From contig CAZABJ010000005.1 in assembly GCA_964483375.1 (NCBI GenBank), positions 1 to 64,000 on the forward strand: a stretch of 64,000 nucleotides of DNA, read 5' to 3'. Shown piece by piece: positions 23,979-31,768 of this stretch (position 1 is the first letter of the stretch; the number at the start of each line of letters is the position of its first letter). The notes beneath the pieces are model-generated. The model saw only the letters and a program-made list of their open reading frames with translations, ran no database searches and was not told the DNA's origin. Position numbers and translations under genes: made by a program. Origin of the DNA: JAUIEH01 sp964483375 (GTDB lineage Bacteria > Pseudomonadota > Alphaproteobacteria > Caulobacterales > Maricaulaceae).

Positions 23979-24713
23979 ATGAACGAGCTTATCACGCAGA
24001 AGGCCGTTGGCTCTTATGACGTGGCGGACACCATTGCGGCGGAGGACGACGCCTTCCACCGACGCTTGACGCGCGTGTTCCTCATCAATGGTGCTTGGAT
24101 GTGGGCGACCGCGCTTGTCGCCGCGCTCGCGCTGGCGGGGCTCGCCGCACTGGCCGTGGGGCCGGGCGCATCCCTGGTCATCGCCGGGGTCGCGGCGGTC
24201 TTGTTCGGCGTGGGCGGCGCGGTGGTGACATGGCTCATCGCGCAGGAAACGGTCGACCACCATTTCCGCCGCATTCGCTCACGGGCGAAAATCAGCGCCG
24301 AACGGGTGCGTGCGGACGACGCAGACCGGATGTCCGACGGCGTGCGCACCGTGATTTTCGAGTGGTATCACGGCCGGGAGACGCTGCGCCAAAAAGACGT
24401 CCTATCCGGCGCCTTCATCGCCGCGAGCCTGCTTGCAGCGGCCATTCTAGCTCTTATCGGCGGGGCGTTAGCCCCCATGCTGGGGCGCGCCTTAGGGTTC
24501 AGCGAGGGCGTTGCGACCGCCACGGTCATTCTACCCGCCTTAATCGCGGCGGGCCACGGCGCTTCCAGCGCGGCGATGGGATGGCGCATATTGCGGGAGC
24601 GCTGCTGGGTGGTGGACGCTGATGATCCTGCGACGGCCATCGTGGACCGCCTTCGCACGCTCTTCTCAGAGGTCAAAGAACTGCGCGCCCGCGGCGCCAC
24701 GGCGGCGGGCTGA
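23979..24713 (+). CDS. Unknown four-helix membrane protein
   Basis: 244 residues from the ATG at 23979, with AGGAGG seven bases upstream; a longer open frame to 23850 lacks such a site. Two hydrophobic hairpins are clear: about 45-100 (MWATALVAALALAGLAALAV and ASLVIAGVAAVLFGVGGAVV), then about 150-215. Between them is a charged segment with many Arg/Asp (HHFRRIRSRAKISAERVRAD), and a short charged C-terminus. I do not recognise the family. The 241 bp before it hold no gene. Monocistronic by spacing. Confidence 0.7.
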   Translation: MNELITQKAVGSYDVADTIAAEDDAFHRRLTRVFLINGAWMWATALVAALALAGLAALAVGPGASLVIAGVAAVLFGVGGAVVTWLIAQETVDHHFRRIRSRAKISAERVRADDADRMSDGVRTVIFEWYHGRETLRQKDVLSGAFIAASLLAAAILALIGGALAPMLGRALGFSEGVATATVILPALIAAGHGASSAAMGWRILRERCWVVDADDPATAIVDRLRTLFSEVKELRARGATAAG

Positions 24714-24844
24714 CCGGCCGCGGCGCGGGGCAGGCTGAGCGCAACGCAACAAAGGGTTCATAACGGGTTCAGCGGCCCCCGCCGATGGATAGGAGGCCGG
24801 CGCGGGAACGCCGGTCTATCGCTTACGGAAAAACGGGGATCTTC

Positions 24845-25336
24845 ATGCGCTTCGCTCTACCACTCGCTGCGGCCCTGGCCGCTCTCGTCGGCTCGACGGC
24901 CTACGCCGATCCGCCCAGCTATCGCCTAACCTGTCGCGGCGGCGGCGACATGCGCATCGCCATCAACCACGATGTCGACAGCGAAGGACGTGCCGGTCAG
25001 GCGCACTTTAGCCTCTATTTCGACCGCGCCCCTCAAGCCGCCTCAATAGCAAATCCGCCCCTCGGCTCGTGCGCTTGGCAAGACCGTCCGCTCAACGCCG
25101 ATGAACCGGCCGTTTTGTACTGGCGCAGCCCGGATTTGGCCTTCGCCACCTCAATCACCACCGACGGCGGAGTGTTCGCCGACACTCGCGGCTATCGGTT
25201 CTTGGCGGAAGGCCGGAGCGAGCTCGCCCAGGACATCAACCTCGCGATCGCGAGCTTTTTCAACGGCCTCACCTTCGACGTCATGGCCTATAACGCCGAA
25301 GGGCGCGTGATGGCGGTGACGGACACGATCCGTTGA
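24845..25336 (+). CDS. Unknown secreted protein
   Basis: 163 residues from the ATG at 24845. The signal peptide is clear (RFALPLAAALAALVGSTAYADP, cleavage near residue 20). The mature part begins SYRLTCRGGGDMRIAINHD and has two cysteines (TCRG and SCAWQ) that could form a disulfide, then a mixed beta-rich sequence and a C-terminal INLAIASFFNGLTFDVMAYN. Similar short periplasmic proteins of unknown role occur in Alphaproteobacteria; no function can be assigned. Its stop is 3 bp from the convergent nadE stop. Confidence 0.7.
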   Translation: MRFALPLAAALAALVGSTAYADPPSYRLTCRGGGDMRIAINHDVDSEGRAGQAHFSLYFDRAPQAASIANPPLGSCAWQDRPLNADEPAVLYWRSPDLAFATSITTDGGVFADTRGYRFLAEGRSELAQDINLAIASFFNGLTFDVMAYNAEGRVMAVTDTIR

Positions 25337-25339
25337 GGC

Positions 25340-27043
25340 CTAATCGCGGTTCGCGCCGCCGTCAGGAACGGCGTCGCGGTACTTATTGGTGATCGGATAA
25401 CGGCGGTCGCGACCGAAGTTGCGGCCGCCGATTTTCGCGCCTGGCGGCGCTTGGCGGCGCTTGTACTCCGCCAGATAAACCAAGCGCTGCACCTGTGAGA
25501 CGACTTGAGGGTCATGGCCGCGGGCGATGACGGTCTCAACCTCTTCCTCGCGATCGACAATGCCGCGCAAAATGTCGTCCAGCACCTCGTAGGACGGCAG
25601 GGAGTCTTGGTCGGTCTGGTCGGGCCGCAGTTCCGCCGAAGGGGCCTTGGTGAGGATTCTTTCTGGGATCACGACGCCCGCCGCGCCCTTCAAACCCTCA
25701 GGCCGATTGGCGTTGCGCCAGCGCGCCAGGGCATACACCTCCGTTTTGTAGAGATCTTTCAGAGCGTTATAGCCGCCGTTCATGTCGCCATAGAGCGTGG
25801 CGTACCCCACCGCCATCTCGGACTTATTGCCCGTCGTGAGCACCATTGGGCCGAATTTGTTGGAGAGCGCCATCAGCAGAACCCCGCGCAGGCGCGACTG
25901 GATGTTCTCCTCGCTCACGCCGGGGGTCGTGCCGGCGAAGCTCTCCGCCAGCATCCCGTCGAATGCGGCCACGCCCTGGTCGATGGGGATGGTGGTGAGC
26001 CGGAGCCCCAGCGCGTCGGCGCAGGCTTGGGCGTCTTCCAGGCTCTCAACGCTTGTGTATCGCGACGGCATCATCACGCACCAGACCCGCTCGGGTCCCA
26101 GCGCATCCGCTGCGATGGCGGCGGTCAGCGCGGAATCCACCCCGCCTGACAACCCCAAAACGACGCCGGGAAACCCGTTCTTGTCCACATAGTCCCCCAC
26201 CGCGAGCGCGGCGGCGCGATAGTCGGCCTCCAGGCCTGCGGCTTGGGGCGCAAGCGGCGTGGGAGACGCGGTCCATCGGCCGCTGGGGGCGCGACGCCAA
26301 TCCTGCACCGCAAAGGCCGTCTCAAACGCCGGCAGCCGCTGCACCGTTTCATCCGTCCCGCACCAAGAAAAAGAGGCCCCGTCAAAGACAAGTTCGTCCT
26401 GCCCGCCCACCTGGTTGACGAAAATCAGGGGCGGCGCGTTTTCGTCCCGCCAGGCGGCGAAGGCCTTCGCCCGCTCAGCGTCAATCGTGCGACGCCAAGG
26501 CGAACCGTTGATGCAAATGAGAAGCTGGGCGCCGGCGCGCATCAGCGCGGTGGGGACATGCGGCTGCCAAATGTCTTCACAAATCGGCAGCCCTAGCCGC
26601 ACCCCGCGCCACTCGACCGCGACCGCCGGACCATTCCAGGAATGGAAAACCCGCTTTTCGTCAAAGACGCCGTAATTGGGCAGCGCCGTCTTGCGGGTCA
26701 CGCCAGAAACGCCGCCTGCGTCGAGCAAGTAGACGGCGTTATAGCAATCGGCGAACCCCGGCTCATAGAGCGGCTCGGGCGCGCCAACGATCAGCGCCGG
26801 TCCGCCATCGGCGGTCTCCGCGGCGAGCGCTTGCACGGCGTCCGCCGCATCCCAGACAAAGGCTGGCTTTTGCAGAAGATCTTCGGGCGGGTAGCCGACG
26901 ACGGACAACTCAGGGGTGATCACAAGATCCGCCCCCGCCTCAGCGGCGCGGGCCCGGGCGGCGCGAATCCGATCCAGATTGCCGGGGATGTCGCCCACAA
27001 CCTGATTGAGTTGCGCGATGGCGATGCGGAGCGTGTCGGTCAT
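25340..27043 (-). CDS. nadE: Glutamine-dependent NAD+ synthetase
   Basis: 567 residues. Last step of NAD synthesis: deamido-NAD plus glutamine-derived ammonia and ATP. The N-terminal nitrilase-fold glutaminase (about 5-265) keeps the triad E45 (VITPELSVVGYPPEDLL), K118 (TRKTALPNYGVFDEKR) and C155 (GLPICEDIW). The C-terminal synthetase has the PP-loop SGGVDS at 299-304, NKSEMAVGYATLYGDMNGGY and PSAELRPDQTDQDSLP. It is the two-domain form, so free ammonia is not required. It may be read with the upstream NTF2-like and isomerase genes (39 bp gap), though their roles do not obviously match. Confidence 0.96.
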   Translation of the reverse strand: MTDTLRIAIAQLNQVVGDIPGNLDRIRAARARAAEAGADLVITPELSVVGYPPEDLLQKPAFVWDAADAVQALAAETADGGPALIVGAPEPLYEPGFADCYNAVYLLDAGGVSGVTRKTALPNYGVFDEKRVFHSWNGPAVAVEWRGVRLGLPICEDIWQPHVPTALMRAGAQLLICINGSPWRRTIDAERAKAFAAWRDENAPPLIFVNQVGGQDELVFDGASFSWCGTDETVQRLPAFETAFAVQDWRRAPSGRWTASPTPLAPQAAGLEADYRAAALAVGDYVDKNGFPGVVLGLSGGVDSALTAAIAADALGPERVWCVMMPSRYTSVESLEDAQACADALGLRLTTIPIDQGVAAFDGMLAESFAGTTPGVSEENIQSRLRGVLLMALSNKFGPMVLTTGNKSEMAVGYATLYGDMNGGYNALKDLYKTEVYALARWRNANRPEGLKGAAGVVIPERILTKAPSAELRPDQTDQDSLPSYEVLDDILRGIVDREEEVETVIARGHDPQVVSQVQRLVYLAEYKRRQAPPGAKIGGRNFGRDRRYPITNKYRDAVPDGGANRD

Positions 27044-27082
27044 ACCCGCAAATTAGGGGCGCGCCTGTCGCGTTGCGAGAGC

Positions 27083-27457
27083 TTAGTCCCGCAGCGCGTC
27101 TTCGAGCGGAAGCCCCTGCGCCTTGAAAAAACTGAGCTTGTCGAAATAGCCGCGCTGGAAAGCGATCCGGCCGTCGAGAACCTGAAAGAACCCGCAGCCG
27201 CGAAGGCCGTTGGGATCGGTCCACTCCAAAATCGCCCAATCCCCGTCCTCAAACAGGTTTTCAACGATGCACGTCATGTCCGCTCGGCCGAATTCCATCT
27301 CAAACAGGCCACGTATCGCCGCTCGCCCTCTCAGCGGCTCATAGGCGATTTGGTGATTGACCGCGTCCTCTGCGTAAAGCGCCGCCAAGGCGTCCACATC
27401 CCCGGCGTTGAACGCCGCCACCCAGGCTCGGACGACCTCTTTCGGCGAAACGCTCAC
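27083..27457 (-). CDS. NTF2-like (SnoaL-type) small protein
   Basis: 124 residues. The cone-shaped NTF2 fold is seen in many small-molecule isomerases and hydrolases. Sequence marks: VVRAWVAAFNAGDVDALAALYAEDAVNHQ at the start, then GRAAIRGLFEMEF, and strands ending FFQVLDGRIAFQRGYFDK, which is the common SnoaL pattern. The GTG at 27457 is chosen because it overlaps the TGA of the upstream isomerase gene as GTGA; a start eight codons earlier would lie inside that gene. Translational coupling to a glutathione-dependent isomerase suggests a shared pathway, perhaps aromatic or xenobiotic degradation, but no substrate can be named. Confidence 0.82.
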   Translation of the reverse strand: MSVSPKEVVRAWVAAFNAGDVDALAALYAEDAVNHQIAYEPLRGRAAIRGLFEMEFGRADMTCIVENLFEDGDWAILEWTDPNGLRGCGFFQVLDGRIAFQRGYFDKLSFFKAQGLPLEDALRD

Positions 27458-28041
27458 GCCGCCAGCTCCTCTCTCAGCCAATCCAGCCGGTCTTGCCCGA
27501 AGATAAGCGTGTCTCCCACGAAAAAGGCGGGCAGGCCGAACACCCCGCGGGCCACGGCGCGCTCGGTCTCTGAGCGCAACCGGTCTTTCACCGCAGGGTC
27601 GGCGATGCGGGCGATCATGTCATCGCCGTCGACGCCGGCTTCGGCGGCCACTTCGCGCAGCCCCGCCTCCTCATTGATGTTCTTGTGGTCCACCCAAAGC
27701 GCATTGAAGCCGGCGGAAACCACGGCGCGGTAATGGGGGGTGTCCCGATAGCCCGTGGCCGCGCGCATCAAGGCGAGGGTGTTCACCGGAAAATGCGGGT
27801 TGAACGCGAGGGGCACGCCGAATTTCTTCGCTGTGCGGTCGAGATCGGTCGTCATCCAGGCGCCTTTGGCGGCCACCATGACGGGGCTCGCATTGCCGGT
27901 GGCTTTGAACACCCCGCCCAGAAGCGCGGGCGTCCAAATCGCCTCAGCGCCGGTTTCCTCCGCAATACGGTCAATCTGCGTGGCCGCCAGATAGGTCGTC
28001 GGGCTTCCGAAATCATAATAAAATTCAAAGCGCTTGCTCAT
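27454..28041 (-). CDS. 2-hydroxychromene-2-carboxylate isomerase / DsbA-fold GST-kappa family
   Basis: 195 residues. Kappa-class GST relatives, including NahD, isomerise 2-hydroxychromene-2-carboxylate with glutathione. The start FEFYYDFGSPTTYLAA carries Ser13 in the position that activates glutathione. The middle has FPVNTLALMRAATGY, and the end reads ARGVFGLPAFFVGDTLIFGQDRLDWL, with the cis-Pro GLPAF loop. No Cys-x-x-Cys is present, so it is not an oxidoreductase. Many organisms without naphthalene degradation carry this gene, so the name of the reaction should be held loosely. Coupled to the downstream NTF2-like gene. Confidence 0.87.
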   Translation of the reverse strand: MSKRFEFYYDFGSPTTYLAATQIDRIAEETGAEAIWTPALLGGVFKATGNASPVMVAAKGAWMTTDLDRTAKKFGVPLAFNPHFPVNTLALMRAATGYRDTPHYRAVVSAGFNALWVDHKNINEEAGLREVAAEAGVDGDDMIARIADPAVKDRLRSETERAVARGVFGLPAFFVGDTLIFGQDRLDWLREELAA

Positions 28042-28283
28042 GAACTCAACTCCGCGACATCGGGTTGCGCGCCTGTTGTGTCAGCCCCCGAGCCATGTCG
28101 CAACGGGGCGGAATCGGCGAAAATCCGAGCGCGCTCAGGGGGTTCTGGGGAGCTGTCGCTCCGCATTCCCTGTGAATATCACATTTTTCCAGATTGCGCC
28201 GGTTGCCCAAATTCCGCCGAATCGCAAGAGACATAACGCTTATGTGGCCGCCGCCGCTGGGGGCGGGGCGAAGGGAGGGACTT

Positions 28284-28586
28284 ATGAACAAGTCCGAACT
28301 CGTGAAAGAAGTCGCTGGCAAGGCGGGCATGACCCAAGCTGACGCTGGCAAGGCTGTCGATGCGGTCATCGACGTCGTCACCGAGCAGTTGAAGACCGGC
28401 GAGAAAATCGCGATCGCCGGCTTCGGCACGTTCGAGACGAAGCACCGCGAAGCACGCGACGGCCGCAACCCGAAAACGGGCGAAACCGTTAAGATCGCTG
28501 AGAAAACCTCTGCGACGTTCAAACCCAGCCAAGTGCTGAAAGACCTCGGCCCGAAAGCCAAGCCGAAGACCAAGGTCAAAGCGTAA
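28284..28586 (+). CDS. HU-family nucleoid protein
   Basis: 100 residues from the ATG at 28284 with GGGAGGG just upstream. HU dimers bend and compact DNA. The sequence is canonical: MNKSELVKEVAGKAGMTQAD, then the arm FGTFETKHREARDGRNPKTGE and AEKTSATFKPSQVLKDL. After the HU body there is a short Lys/Pro tail (GPKAKPKTKVKA), slightly longer than E. coli HU. Monocistronic; converges on the DAHP synthase gene with a GC-rich hairpin between. IHF is excluded because its longer arms are missing. Confidence 0.95.
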   Translation: MNKSELVKEVAGKAGMTQADAGKAVDAVIDVVTEQLKTGEKIAIAGFGTFETKHREARDGRNPKTGETVKIAEKTSATFKPSQVLKDLGPKAKPKTKVKA

Positions 28587-28603
28587 CCGCATAGCGGCCG
28601 GTC

Positions 28604-28629
28604 GGCGGGTCGCTTGGTCGCGGCCCGCC
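28604..28629. terminator. GC-rich hairpin between HU and DAHP synthase stops
   Basis: GGCGGGTCGC pairs over all 10 positions (one G-T) with GCGGCCCGCC around a 6-nt loop. There is no T tract on either strand, so it may act as a 3' end stabiliser or a rho-assisted stop for the two convergent genes. Confidence 0.5.
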
Positions 28630-28648
28630 GGTCCCGCAAAGCGCTGGT

Positions 28649-30034
28649 CTACTCAGCCGCGCGCAGTGACGCGGCGTCGAGCGCTTGGGTTTCGCGCAAC
28701 CGTTCCGCGACCAAAAACGCCAGCTCCACCGCCTGATCCGCGTTCAATCGCGGGTCGCAATGGGTGTGGTAGCGCGAGGAAAGATCCGCCTCGGTGAGCC
28801 CGCCGACGCCGCCGACGCACTCGGTCACGTCCTTGCCCGTCATTTCGACATGGACCCCGCCAGGCCAGCAGCCTTCTCCGCGCACCACGTCGATGAACGC
28901 GCGCACCTCCGCAAAAATGCGGTCGAGCGATCGGGTCTTCAGTCCCGCGCCCGTCTTGAACGTATTGGCATGCATCGGGTCGCAGGCCCACACGACCTGA
29001 CGTCCTTCCTCCACGATCCGCCGAACCAACGGACCAAGCCCGTCAGCCACCTCCTCCGCGCCGAAACGCGCGATGAGCGTCAACCGGCCTGGCGTATCGT
29101 GCGGATTGAGGATGTCAGTCAGCGTCATCAGCTCGTCGGGCGTCATGCCCGGTCCGCATTTGACGCCGATGGGATTGTTCACCCCGCGCAGAAACTCGAC
29201 ATGGGCGTGATCGGGCTGGCGGGTGCGATGGCCGATCCATAAGAAATGCGCTGAGGTGGCGTACCAGCCGCCGGTCGTTGAATCCACGCGGCTCAACGCC
29301 TGTTCGAAGGGCAGCAACAGCGCTTCGTGGCTGGTGTAGAAATCGGTCTCGGCCAATTGCGGAGCGGTGTCCGCGGTGACCCCGCACGCTTGCATGAAAG
29401 CGAGCGCTTCAGCGATCCGATCGGAGATTTCCTGGTAGCGCTGCGCCTGAGGGCTTTGGGCGACGAAATCGAGCGTCCAACGGTGCACGTTCTCAAGCGC
29501 GGCGTAGCCGCCTGACGCAAACGCCCGCAACAGGTTCAAAGTCGCCGCGGATTGGCTGTAGGCGCGCAACATGCGGTCGGGGTCTGGCAGGCGGGACGCC
29601 TCATCAAAGGGCATCGCGTTGATGATGTCGCCGCGATAGGAGGGCAACGTCACATCGCCAACCGTCTCGGTGGCGCTGGAGCGGGGTTTGGCGAACTGGC
29701 CCGCAATCCGCCCGACCTTCACCGCAGGCTTGCGCGCGGCGAAAGTGAGGATGACCGCCATTTGCATCAGAACGCGGAAGGTGTCGCGAATGGCGTTGGC
29801 GGAAAACTCTTCGAAGCTCTCCGCGCAATCGCCGCCTTGGATGAGAAACGCTTCGCCTTGGCAAACCCGGCCCAGGGCCGAGGTCAAACGGCGCGCCTCC
29901 CCTGCAAACACGAGCGGCGGATGCGCCCCCAACGCGTCCTCCACCGCGCTTAGCTTCGCGGCGTCGGGGTAGTCGTCAGGAATATGCTTGGCGGGCTTGT
30001 CGCGCCAGCTCGCCGGGGTCCAGGTTTTCGTCAT
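28649..30034 (-). CDS. Class II 3-deoxy-7-phosphoheptulonate synthase
   Basis: 461 residues from the ATG at 30034 (TKTWTPASWRDKPAKHIPDD). First step of the shikimate pathway: PEP plus erythrose 4-phosphate. Class II (plant/Mycobacterium type) marks: PPLVFAGEARRL, FLIQGGDCAESF with metal-binding Cys70, KVGRIAGQFAKPRSS, LPSYRGDIIN, then GVNNPIGVKCGPGMTPDEL, VWACDPMHANT, and PGGVHVEMTGKDVTECVGG. An open frame extends 200 codons further upstream with no family similarity and overlaps the divergent DUF2799 gene, so it is rejected. Allosteric control by aromatic amino acids is common in the family but not visible here. Confidence 0.96.
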   Translation of the reverse strand: MTKTWTPASWRDKPAKHIPDDYPDAAKLSAVEDALGAHPPLVFAGEARRLTSALGRVCQGEAFLIQGGDCAESFEEFSANAIRDTFRVLMQMAVILTFAARKPAVKVGRIAGQFAKPRSSATETVGDVTLPSYRGDIINAMPFDEASRLPDPDRMLRAYSQSAATLNLLRAFASGGYAALENVHRWTLDFVAQSPQAQRYQEISDRIAEALAFMQACGVTADTAPQLAETDFYTSHEALLLPFEQALSRVDSTTGGWYATSAHFLWIGHRTRQPDHAHVEFLRGVNNPIGVKCGPGMTPDELMTLTDILNPHDTPGRLTLIARFGAEEVADGLGPLVRRIVEEGRQVVWACDPMHANTFKTGAGLKTRSLDRIFAEVRAFIDVVRGEGCWPGGVHVEMTGKDVTECVGGVGGLTEADLSSRYHTHCDPRLNADQAVELAFLVAERLRETQALDAASLRAAE

Positions 30035-30145
30035 CGCGTTCGTCTGCTCCGCAAGGCACAATGGCAGTGTCGACGGCGAAGACGGCCCAAGCAAGGCCTG
30101 CGCCGACGCGCTGAGATGATGTAGGCCTGGCAGGAGGAAAACGGC

Positions 30146-30799
30146 ATGCGCCGAGGGGGAGTTATTGTTGCGATCGCAGCGGCGAGTTTGGCCGCCGGCT
30201 GTGCAACGCTTAACGAGGAGGAATGCCTGACCGCGGACTGGGTCGGCATTGGCTTCACGGACGGAACCGAGGGCTATTCGCCCGCCCGCCTCAACGAACA
30301 CGCCGAGGCTTGCTCGCGCTATGACCTCGGGGTCGACGCCGCGGCTTGGCGGCGCGGTTATGAGGACGGCCTGGTTCGGTACTGCACCCCCTTTAGCGGC
30401 GCGAGCGCCGGCGCACGCGGGGAAACCTATCGCGGCGTCTGTCCGTCCCAACTCGAAGGCGCCTTCCTCACCGCCTATAGCGAGGGCCGGGAGGTCCGGC
30501 GCGTTTGGGAGTATTACCAGGACGAGCTTCGACGTATCGCTCGGATCGAGGACGACATCGACAATCGCACCGACCGTATTGAGGACCTCCGGGCCCGCCT
30601 GGACAACGAAGAGTTGAGCGAGGACGAAATCGCGCAAATCCGTGCGGAAATCCGCGGGCTGCGCAGGGATCGGCGCAATCTGCGCGAAGAGTACGACGCG
30701 GCGTCCTATGCGATAGAACGCGTGCGAAACGATGCGTATCGCGACACCGCGATATTCGAAAGCCGCTTTCCAGGCGCGGGGCCCTCGTCATGGCGATGA
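30146..30799 (+). CDS. DUF2799-family lipoprotein with coiled coil
   Basis: 217 residues with AGGAGG before the ATG. Signal peptide with lipobox (IAAASLAAGC, Cys19). The DUF2799 part (about 20-110) shows NEEECLTADWVGIGFTDGTEGY, HAEACSRYDLGVDAAAWRRGYEDGLVRYC and GETYRGVCP, with paired cysteines. A long charged coiled coil follows (about 125-200, RRIARIEDDIDNRTDRIEDLRARLD). Family role unknown; E. coli homologues are outer-membrane-associated small lipoproteins. It overlaps the next gene by 10 bp, so the two are co-expressed. Confidence 0.83.
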   Translation: MRRGGVIVAIAAASLAAGCATLNEEECLTADWVGIGFTDGTEGYSPARLNEHAEACSRYDLGVDAAAWRRGYEDGLVRYCTPFSGASAGARGETYRGVCPSQLEGAFLTAYSEGREVRRVWEYYQDELRRIARIEDDIDNRTDRIEDLRARLDNEELSEDEIAQIRAEIRGLRRDRRNLREEYDAASYAIERVRNDAYRDTAIFESRFPGAGPSSWR

Positions 30800-31671
30800 C
30801 CAGGCGACTTGCCCTGACCGCCACACTGAGCGTTCTGACGACCGCGTGCGCGTCCTCCGGACCTTTGGGCGGGGGCAGGTTGCTCGGCGAACCGCCCACC
30901 GTTCTGCCGCCGGTCGCCGGGCCGGGCCCCAGCTTTCGCGCTGACGCGCCGAGAGCCTCATGGGGCGTGGGCTATCTCACCCTGACAGGCGGGGCGGCGA
31001 GCATGGACTTGCCGCTCTTTGACGCGCCTGGCGGCCGGCATTGGGGCTGGCTCACGCAAGGCCGTGCGGTCGGCTTCGCAGACAGAACCGCCCCGCCGGC
31101 CCGCAACGAAGCCCGCGTGCGGCCGCCTGGCGAAGCCCCCTCCTACATCGTGCTGGACACCGCCCGCGGCGGTTGGATGCAAATCCGCTGGGGCGGACCA
31201 CAGGACCCTCGCGGCGGGACGGGTTGGACGCGCCTGCGCGACGCCCGCGGGGGAACCGCTCGCTATACGAGCTGGCTTGACCACCTTCGCGGCGCAGGCG
31301 GCTTGGTCTATCGAAACGCAGCATCCGCCCACAATCTTCGCGAAGGCCCCGGAACCGAGCATGCTGTGGTCCGCCGGATGGAAGGCCGTGATTTTGACCT
31401 CCAGGCTCTCGAAATCCGCGGCGATTGGATGCGCGTCCGCTACTCGAGCCCCCCTGCATGCGGGCCCGACGCTGGGCGTCGGAGCGACGCCTCAGGGCTT
31501 CTCGGCGGCCCTGATGGCGGGGAGGACCTCCTCGGCGGCGCGCCCAGTCAGGGCGAGCTTTTGGGGGGTAGGCCGGGCCAGGAGGCTGTCGGCTGGATTC
31601 GCTGGCGGTCCTCAGAGCGGGGCCCTTGGGTTCGCCGGTCACGGGCTACGTGTCCGGCAAGCGTAAGCTGA
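30790..31671 (+). CDS. SH3b-domain lipoprotein with LLGG-repeat insertion
   Basis: 293 residues, start inside the end of the DUF2799 gene. Lipobox near Cys20 (LSVLTTACASSG). One SH3-like stretch lies at about 55-130 and a clearer bacterial SH3 begins LVYRNAASAHNLREGPGTEHAVVRRM (about 174-200) and continues GDWMRVRY (to about 218). It is then interrupted by about 48 residues before the closing strand VGWIRWRS (268-272). The insertion is repetitive: GLLGGPDGGEDLLGG, then GELLGGRPG; related GPLGGGRLLG strings occur near the N-terminus. SH3b domains usually bind wall peptide stems. Probably an envelope partner of the DUF2799 lipoprotein. Confidence 0.7.
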   Translation: MAMTRRLALTATLSVLTTACASSGPLGGGRLLGEPPTVLPPVAGPGPSFRADAPRASWGVGYLTLTGGAASMDLPLFDAPGGRHWGWLTQGRAVGFADRTAPPARNEARVRPPGEAPSYIVLDTARGGWMQIRWGGPQDPRGGTGWTRLRDARGGTARYTSWLDHLRGAGGLVYRNAASAHNLREGPGTEHAVVRRMEGRDFDLQALEIRGDWMRVRYSSPPACGPDAGRRSDASGLLGGPDGGEDLLGGAPSQGELLGGRPGQEAVGWIRWRSSERGPWVRRSRATCPASVS

Positions 31672-31768
31672 GGTCCAATGACGCGGAGGCGACTCACCGC
31701 ATCTTGGGCGTCAAGCTTTAACGGCGAGACGGTGACAGGCAGCCGCCGCCAAGCAGGAGGGGGAAGCC

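Noticed and set aside
30035..30637. 200-codon upstream extension of DAHP synthase
   Set aside because: It overlaps the divergent DUF2799 gene, which has a signal peptide and good ribosome site; class II enzymes start near TKTWTPASW.
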